A stretch of DNA of 9,823 bases from SLID01 sp041667545 (GTDB lineage Bacteria; Omnitrophota; Gorgyraeia; Tantalellales; Tantalellaceae): NCBI GenBank assembly GCA_041667545.1, contig JBAYES010000065.1:1-9823 (forward strand), written 5' to 3'. Numbering within the stretch: the first letter of the stretch is position 1; each line of letters opens with the position of its first letter. A program made the position numbers and the translations under genes. The notes beneath the pieces are model-generated. The model was given only the letters and a program-made list of their open reading frames with translations. It was not told the origin of the DNA and ran no database searches. Of the stretch, positions 6,043-9,823 are shown piece by piece.

Positions 6043-6384
6043 TCAGATATTAATTATTTTCTCGGCCCAGTCGCCTACATAAGGTATCTTCCACTGATTG
6101 CCCTTAAGAACCTGTATTATGGCAAGAACCGACACAACGAGACATACAAGCCCGCCTATCTGCGATATGATGACTCCCAGAAAAGGCACTATCCCTATTA
6201 TCCCGAGAGCTACTTCTATTATGAACAGCATAAGCCCTTGCCGAGCATGAAACTTCACAAAAGGATCGTCTTTCTTCATAAGCACAGGGATAAGACACAG
6301 TACCCACAGATACGCCAATATCGCGGATATATTGTCTTTGGTCACTTTCATTCCGGAACCTTCTTGCTTTTTAACTTCTTCCAT
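6043..6384 (-). CDS. DUF4870 (Tic20-like) small membrane protein
   Basis: A 113-residue inner-membrane protein of the DUF4870 / Tic20-like family. The hallmark FVKFHARQG motif is at 42-50 after a first hydrophobic helix (about 20-36), with two further helices at about 50-70 and 71-93 and a terminal YVGDWAEKI. The function of the bacterial family is not established. I chose ATG 6384, which has AAGGGGG six to eight bases upstream. The frame is open further, to a TTG at 6417, but that has no ribosome site. This is the first gene of the run DUF4870, DUF3047, HAMP, lpxA, with a predicted promoter ending about 58 nt upstream of its start. Confidence 0.88.
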   Translation of the reverse strand: MEEVKKQEGSGMKVTKDNISAILAYLWVLCLIPVLMKKDDPFVKFHARQGLMLFIIEVALGIIGIVPFLGVIISQIGGLVCLVVSVLAIIQVLKGNQWKIPYVGDWAEKIINI

Positions 6385-6448
6385 TTGTTCCCCCTTGTTT
6401 TTGAGACCATTCTGCAATAAGTAAAACGAATATCTCCCGTCCCATTAC

Positions 6449-6476
6449 ATTTTAATATTCCCCCGCTAAAAGTCAA
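6449..6476 (-). promoter_or_regulatory. predicted sigma-70 promoter for the DUF4870-DUF3047-HAMP-lpxA run
   Basis: On the minus strand, TTGACT (6476-6471) and TAAAAT (6454-6449) are separated by 16 bp; each matches consensus at 5 of 6 positions. The predicted transcription start is near 6442, giving a leader of about 58 nt to ATG 6384. Confidence 0.6.
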
Positions 6477-6616
6477 TGATTACATTTGGCACGCTTCAGA
6501 GCGCATTACCGGATCGTAGCAACTATGCTACAAACTTTTTATATTCAGTGAGAAATAACGCTCAAAATGTACGGTTTATGGAGAAAACTCCGAGAGGTAG
6601 ACCATTATAAATAAAA

Positions 6617-6792
6617 GGATACATTCGGTATGTTTTGGACAGGGCCTCGGGGAGCTTGTTTTGGCCTGGTCTCCGAGCGCACCTTTAGCAAGCTATCAGA
6701 GAAAGAGCGAGGAGCAAAACAACTCCACGTGGAGTGAACACGGCCGCCGGAGCCGTGCGAACGCCCATGGGAATAACACACCATATGTATCC
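6617..6792. repeat. 176-bp palindromic element, possibly a diverged TACAAGGG-family member
   Basis: The ends are imperfect inverted repeats: GGATACATTCGGTATGTTTT at 6617-6636 and, read inward on the other strand, GGATACATATGGTGTGTTAT ending at 6792 (16 of 20 match). Inside are a perfect 14-bp palindrome ACTCCACGTGGAGT (6722-6735), a 6-bp hairpin CACGGC/GCCGTG (6739-6744 with 6752-6757), and CTCGGGGA/TCTCCGAG. The right arm, GGATACA...GTGTTATTCCC...GGGCGTT, has the same layout as the arm at 9461-9496. It lies in the 579-bp gene-free spacer 6418-6996, which also holds the promoter, a REP-like element and the porin terminator. Confidence 0.5.
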
Positions 6793-6827
6793 CCGTAGAA
6801 ATAAGAAATTTCATCCTATCGCTACTA

Positions 6828-6934
6828 CAGGGACAGGTGTGAGATTAGATCTGGGACAGATGTAGGATTAGATCCGGGACAGGTGTGGGATCAGATTTAG
6901 GACAGGTGTAGGATTAGATTTAGAACCGTCCCTG
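6828..6934 (+). repeat. REP-like element, four 23-bp units between CAGGGAC and GTCCCTG
   Basis: Four direct units of exactly 23 bp (6830-6852, 6853-6875, 6876-6898, 6899-6921) follow the pattern GGGACAGGTGTAGGATTAGA plus three bases. They are closed by AGAACCGTCCCTG (6922-6934). The ends CAGGGACAGG and CCGTCCCTG are inverted. The same family occurs at 601-660 and 9380-9440. It lies immediately beyond the terminator of the porin gene. Confidence 0.9.
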
Positions 6935-6971
6935 AAATAAAAACCCCCGGCTCTTTTGGAGACCGGGGGTT
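6935..6971 (-). terminator. intrinsic terminator of the porin gene
   Basis: On the minus strand, AACCCCCGG-T-CTC (6971-6959) pairs with GAG-CCGGGGGTT (6953-6942) across a CAAAA loop, with a single bulge, followed by TTTATTT. It begins 26 bp after the porin stop codon. The plus-strand side has only TTCTTATT, so it is mainly directional. Confidence 0.9.
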
Positions 6972-6996
6972 CTTATTGTTACCCTATTTTTGACAC

Positions 6997-8460
6997 TTAG
7001 AAGCTAAGCTTCACGGTACCGACCATATTAGTCGCCGGAGCCTTCTTACCTACACCCTGAACATCAGCTGAGAATGCTGAACCCGGGAAGAACCATGCTG
7101 TCAGAAGACCAAACTGCACATCTTCCGTATAATCCCAAGTCACGTTAACATCGATTTCCTGTCCAACGAACCTGTTGGTGTTCTCCTGGGAATTCGCGGT
7201 AGCTCGGTTCGCGTAGTCCGAATACAGCCAGAAGAAAGCGTAAGTACCTTCAACCTTAACACTGTCCATCGGCTCAACTGTAGCCTTGAACAGCATCTGA
7301 TGCTGGTTCGTAGTAGATGCCGTCATAGCCTGTGAAAGCGCGTAGAAAGAATTCTGGAACTCACGTATCGCCGTATCAAATTTACCGCGATACATGGGAT
7401 CCCATCCAGTGTAATTCCCATTAGCCTGCGCATCGCCTACCTGGTCACCGAAATTATTCTGACCTGAATACAGTATGTACTCAGCGCTCAGAACCGGCCT
7501 CCAAGCATAGTCATCCTGGAATATACGTGTCTCTACCATAGCGTCTATAGCGTAAGCGAATCTGTCTCTTTCGCTTACCTGATTATTTACACCCAGATAG
7601 TTGCCGAACTGCATAGCCCCTTCAAGAGCTACCGTCCAGTCCTCTATCGGGTCGAAACTTCCTCTCATACCCATAGTGTGTATGTCGTTGCTGATGCGAT
7701 CCGCTCTTGAAGAAAAGGAACCAGCAGCGGCAAGGGTACCTCCCCTTGTAGTTCCGGGATTCCTGTCCTGCTGCATCCAGTAGTATGCTTCAGCTTCGGC
7801 ATTGTACTCGTCGAAAACATAACCTACGTTAATACCCATAAGGTTTATATCATCGTCGGCCCTTACGTCCCTTTCAGCTATCTTGGCATATACCAAATCA
7901 ACTGTCCAGGGGTCATAGTCAAGCGTCGCCCTTATGGCGTCAAAAGAGTTTATTGCCGTATACTCGGGCGCTGCCAGGTTACCCTGCGGATCCATAAGAC
8001 TGTTGCCTATGATGAACCCTCTGCCGAACCATATGTCCTGACGACCGATCTTTAATGTAAGCGGACTGTACAAGAACTCTTTGAGCTCTATATACGCAAG
8101 ATCGATGGCCACATTGAAAGCATCCGCGTTAGCACCGCGATTAGGTATGGTTTCACCGTCCTGCCACTGATAGTCATGTCTTCCCCAAACTCTCTGGTTA
8201 AGAAGCCTGACCACTCCAGCTACATTGTCCGTAAGATCGGCATCGATCTGAACTTCCGCTGTGCTCTGCAGAAACGACTGCACGTTAGTCGATGCTCCGC
8301 CCGCGGTGTTTGCATCACGGCTGTTCAGGTCATAGTTGTCTCTCATAAAACCGCGCATTGTGATGTCTCCGCTCACTTTTACGCTCTGTGTTTCGGCATA
8401 AGCAATGCCCGTAAAGGCAAAGGCCATAGCTAAAACTAAAACGATTTTCACTAACTTCAT
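6997..8460 (-). CDS. outer-membrane beta-barrel protein, alginate-export / porin type
   Basis: A 487-residue outer-membrane protein. The signal peptide is residues 1-22 (MKLVKIVLVLAMAFAFTGIA, then YA) with a cleavage site AYA|E. The mature chain is rich in alternating amphipathic strands and aromatic girdle residues. Signatures LKIGRQDIWFGRGFIIG (136-152), NSFDAIRATLDY (171-182) and PWTVDLVYAKIAE (184-196) match the alginate-export-domain barrels seen in many uncultured diderms. The C-terminus GTVKLSF ends in Phe, the usual BAM recognition signal. It probably forms a channel for small molecules or sugars; the name alginate export reflects family only and no alginate genes are present. Ribosome site GGGAGGT lies 3 nt before the ATG at 8460. 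It is monocistronic, with its own promoter (8746-8773), long leader and terminator. Confidence 0.9.
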   Translation of the reverse strand: MKLVKIVLVLAMAFAFTGIAYAETQSVKVSGDITMRGFMRDNYDLNSRDANTAGGASTNVQSFLQSTAEVQIDADLTDNVAGVVRLLNQRVWGRHDYQWQDGETIPNRGANADAFNVAIDLAYIELKEFLYSPLTLKIGRQDIWFGRGFIIGNSLMDPQGNLAAPEYTAINSFDAIRATLDYDPWTVDLVYAKIAERDVRADDDINLMGINVGYVFDEYNAEAEAYYWMQQDRNPGTTRGGTLAAAGSFSSRADRISNDIHTMGMRGSFDPIEDWTVALEGAMQFGNYLGVNNQVSERDRFAYAIDAMVETRIFQDDYAWRPVLSAEYILYSGQNNFGDQVGDAQANGNYTGWDPMYRGKFDTAIREFQNSFYALSQAMTASTTNQHQMLFKATVEPMDSVKVEGTYAFFWLYSDYANRATANSQENTNRFVGQEIDVNVTWDYTEDVQFGLLTAWFFPGSAFSADVQGVGKKAPATNMVGTVKLSF

Positions 8461-8504
8461 TTTACCTCCCTAAAGGTAATTTCTTTATAATTATGATTGC
8501 TTAA

Positions 8505-8526
8505 GGCGCGTCACTTCTAACGCGCC
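8505..8526 (-). other. hairpin in the porin mRNA leader
   Basis: GGCGCGT (8505-8511) and ACGCGCC (8520-8526) form a perfect 7-bp GC-rich stem with an 8-base loop, about 45 nt upstream of the porin start codon. No U-run follows, so it is not a terminator. It may stabilise the leader or regulate translation (inference). Confidence 0.55.
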
Positions 8527-8745
8527 GCGTTCTCTATATAAGTATCGCCCTAATTTTGACAGCTTCCGGCATAAACTAAACGTTTATTATTGCATCCCCC
8601 CTTTTTTGCCAGGATTAAAACTGCCACGGCGGTACGTGCACAAATACTGTACCACTTCTTCGTGAACTTTTCGGTACATTTTAAAGAACAATTCCAAAAC
8701 TAACTTTTCCGGTTAACTCTTTAATTCTTTATTTCTTTGTAACGA

Positions 8746-8773
8746 AGTATATCATGTTTCAAATTTGTGTCAA
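8746..8773 (-). promoter_or_regulatory. predicted strong sigma-70 promoter of the porin gene
   Basis: On the minus strand, a perfect TTGACA (8773-8768) is followed after 16 bp by TATACT (8751-8746). The surrounding DNA is A/T-rich, with tracts upstream (8780-8815) that could act as an UP-like element. The predicted start near 8738 gives a leader of about 278 nt before the porin ATG. Confidence 0.75.
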
Positions 8774-8845
8774 TAGTGTTAACAGCAAAAATTTTAAATT
8801 AATAAAACAAAAAGTTAACCCACCCCGCCCACAGTTGCTGGCAAA

Positions 8846-8875
8846 AGTCCAAGGTCCATAGTCCAAAGTCCATAG
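8846..8875. repeat. heptanucleotide tandem repeat (AGTCCAA/GGTCCAT type)
   Basis: Two 14-bp units, AGTCCAAGGTCCAT and AGTCCAAAGTCCAT, each consist of two 7-mers. A related array in opposite orientation, CTATGGA-CTATGGT-CTATGGG, lies at 9224-9244. The two arrays flank the MITE at 8881-9160. Confidence 0.7.
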
Positions 8876-8880
8876 TTTGG

Positions 8881-9160
8881 TAACATCTCAGTCATCTGCA
8901 GTAAATTCATACACCGTCGTCACGAGGAGCCCCCGAAGGGGGCGACGAAGTGATCTCATAATTTATCGTATTTATTGAGATTCACCCGCCTTCGGCGGGT
9001 TCGCAACGACGTCGGAGAGAGATTGATTCGGCCCTATGCCAAGTCTGCCGAAATCCTGAGTCATTTCCATAACCACAAGACGAAGGGCTTCACCCGCCTT
9101 CGGCGGGTTCGCAAAGACGGGCGTGGGGACGCTACATTTCTGCGGAGAACTGAAATGTTA
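8881..9160. mobile_element. 280-bp MITE-like element with 10-bp target-site duplication
   Basis: The terminal inverted repeats are TAACATCTCAGTCATCTGCA at 8881 and, on the opposite strand from 9160, TAACATTTCAGTTCTCCGCA. Directly outside both ends is the same 10-mer, CATAGTTTGG (8871-8880 and 9161-9170), a perfect target-site duplication. The interior holds a head-to-head arrangement: 8880-8962 is an 83-bp copy of the 353-436 repeat inverted, and 8968 onward starts another copy forward (TTTATTGAGATTCAC), with extra sequence before its end. CCGCCTTCGGCGG hairpins sit at about 8985-9001 and 9092-9108. It encodes no transposase. A 9-12 bp duplication is typical of IS4-like and some other DDE families, so the helper cannot be named. 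Confidence 0.8.
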
Positions 9161-9204
9161 CATAGTTTGGGAATCTGACTCAGGGTTCAAAATCAGACTT
9201 GTCT

Positions 9205-9244
9205 GCCGATACTTTTCTATCGGCTATGGACTATGGTCTATGGG
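9205..9244. repeat. hairpin and inverted heptamer array
   Basis: GCCGATA (9205-9211) and TATCGGC (9218-9224) form a perfect 7-bp stem with loop CTTTTC. It runs straight into three heptamers, CTATGGA, CTATGGT and CTATGGG (9224-9244), the inverted counterpart of the array at 8846-8875. Confidence 0.5.
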
Positions 9245-9313
9245 ATAGACTCTTTCTTAACGGGCGACCAAGTGAAGCGCGCAGAATATGCCCTGTTCTA
9301 TGTAAAGTTGATC

Positions 9314-9367
9314 GTTCTCCGGGGGCGATGGAGTTCAAGTCCCTCGCAGGAACACCAGCCCCTTGTA
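9314..9367. repeat. degenerate short TACAAGGG-family element (right end intact)
   Basis: The right part GTCCCTCGCAGGAACACCAG then CCCCTTGTA (9339-9367) matches the right end of the full element at 9618-9648. The left part GTTCTCCGGGGGCGATGGA (9314-9332) matches its GTGTTCCCGGAGAGGGCGTT arm more weakly. The internal hairpin domain is missing, as in the 2176-2254 copy. The left terminal repeat is degraded. Confidence 0.5.
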
Positions 9368-9379
9368 TCATCGTTCCTG

Positions 9380-9440
9380 CGGGGACATGTGTGGGATTAG
9401 ATTTAGGACAGATGTAGGAGTAGATTCAGAATCGTCCCTG
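9380..9440 (+). repeat. REP-like element, two 23-bp units
   Basis: It starts CGGGGAC and ends GTCCCTG; these pair with one G-T wobble. Two 23-bp units (9382-9404, 9405-9427) are followed by AGAATCGTCCCTG. It is the same family as 601-660 and 6828-6934. The left flank CTTGTATCATCGTTC is shared with the copy at 601. Confidence 0.85.
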
Positions 9441-9463
9441 AAACAAGAACCGTCATGATAGGA

Positions 9464-9648
9464 TACAAGGGTCTGGTGTTCCCGGAGAGGGCGTTGGACG
9501 ACCGAGTGGGCATGGTCCACGCGGTGTCCTGAGCGAAACCGAGCGAAGGGAGGGCACGGGCCCTCGTGGGAACGAGGTCGTCCGTCGAGCGAAGATCTTC
9601 TCGCTGGGAAGATCGAGCGTCCCTCGCAGGGAACGCCAGACCCTTGTA
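9464..9648. mobile_element. 185-bp structured MITE-like element, copy A
   Basis: Terminal inverted repeats TACAAGGGTCTGGTGTTCCC and, on the other strand from 9648, TACAAGGGTCTGGCGTTCCC match at 19 of 20 positions. Internal pairings: GGACGACC (9496-9503) with GGTCGTCC (9576-9583); GAGGGC/GCCCTC, or the mutually exclusive CCTCGT-GGGA-ACGAGG; and GATCTTC (9594-9600) with GAAGATC (9608-9614). Compared with copy B it carries 29 extra bases after GGTCCAC (about 9521-9549) that contain two GAGCGAA motifs. TA is retained at both outer ends, consistent with a TA target duplication of the IS630/mariner type (inference). It has no coding content. Confidence 0.8.
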
Positions 9649-9682
9649 AGCAGATACGCTACAACAGTCAAAGTGTTATCGA

Positions 9683-9823
9683 TACAAGGGTCTGGTGTTC
9701 CCGGAGAGGGCGTTGGACGACCGAGTGGGCATGGTCCACGAGGGCACGGGCCCTCGTGGGAACGAGGTCGTCCGTCGAGCGAAGATTTCCTCGCCGGGGA
9801 AATCGAGCGTCCCTCGCAGGGAA
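9683..9823. mobile_element. structured MITE-like element, copy B, cut by window end
   Basis: It begins with the same 20-bp terminal repeat as copy A and is identical to it apart from the 29-bp gap and five substitutions at 9787, 9789, 9795, 9799 and 9801. Those lie in the hairpin GATTTCC (9784-9790) / GGAAATC (9798-9804). About 15 more bases (ending CCCTTGTA) are expected beyond the window, for a total of about 156 bp. Copies A and B are separated by 34 bp. Confidence 0.8.

Noticed and set aside
6516..6540. Hairpin GTAGCA-ACTA-TGCTAC followed by T5, plus-strand terminator
   Set aside because: The stem is weak and no plus-strand gene precedes it.
6605..6814. 69-residue minus-strand open frame
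   Set aside because: It coincides with the 176-bp palindromic element, has no clear ribosome site and no family resemblance.
6830..6921. Regularly spaced 23-bp repeats as a CRISPR array
   Set aside because: Units are directly contiguous without unique spacers, no cas genes are present, and the same short array recurs elsewhere with other unit counts.
8527..8600. Closer porin promoter using TTATATAG as -10
   Set aside because: No acceptable -35 lies 16-18 bp upstream; the TTGACA-16-TATACT pair at 8746-8773 is far better.
8975..9178. 67-residue plus-strand open frame with repeated FTRLRRVR
   Set aside because: The protein repeat is just the translated CACCCGCCTTCGGCGGGTTC hairpin inside the MITE.
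9328..9359. tRNA-like 3' end (GGAGTTCAAGTCCC...ACACCA)
   Set aside because: The apparent T-loop has no complementary T-stem, no acceptor or anticodon arm can be formed, and the segment is explained as the right end of a TACAAGGG-family element.
9199..9417. 72-residue plus-strand open frame, and an overlapping 55-codon frame 9233-9400
   Set aside because: Both run through heptamer repeats, a degenerate palindromic element and the 23-bp array. Neither has a ribosome site or a recognisable domain.
9453..9671. 72-residue minus-strand open frame
   Set aside because: It lies entirely over palindromic element copy A; its Pro/Arg-rich composition reflects the GC-rich inverted repeats.

Overview
The window comes from a diderm (Gram-negative-type) bacterium. 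It encodes lpxA for lipid A synthesis, a 487-residue outer-membrane barrel with a signal peptide and C-terminal Phe, and DUF3047 and DUF4870 proteins. Together with the dense small palindromic repeats, this looks like the genomes of uncultured lineages such as Omnitrophota. That taxonomic placement is an inference, because no rRNA or marker gene is present.

All nine confident genes lie on the minus strand, so transcription runs from right to left. A repeat island (about 8846-9823, continuing past the window) is followed by a porin gene (6997-8460). The porin has a strong predicted sigma-70 promoter, a leader of about 278 nt, and a clear intrinsic terminator. A repeat-rich spacer (6420-6940) follows. 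A second promoter then drives a tight four-gene run: DUF4870 membrane protein, DUF3047 protein, orphan HAMP membrane protein and lpxA. After a 236-bp spacer holding a candidate structured RNA comes a second run: coiled-coil protein (with a G10 tract at its ribosome binding site), M48 CAAX-type membrane protease, HhH-GPD DNA glycosylase and inositol-monophosphatase family protein. The left 670 bases are noncoding and repeat-rich.

The genes fall loosely into an envelope theme (porin, LpxA, membrane protease, HAMP and DUF4870 membrane proteins, exported DUF3047 protein) and a housekeeping pair (DNA glycosylase and IMPase, overlapping by 47 bp).

The most unusual content is the noncoding DNA. At least three families of small structured repeats are visible. 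(1) Elements with TACAAGGG...CCCTTGTA ends occur in several sizes; two near-identical copies differ almost only by two compensatory base-pair swaps in one hairpin. (2) A family built from 23-bp tandem units between GGGAC and GTCCC ends is present with 2, 4 and 2 units. (3) A 280-bp MITE-like element has 21-bp terminal inverted repeats and a perfect 10-bp target-site duplication. One compact element of family 1 sits between the protease and glycosylase genes, and its palindromic end contains the protease stop codon. No transposase gene is in the window, so these would be non-autonomous.
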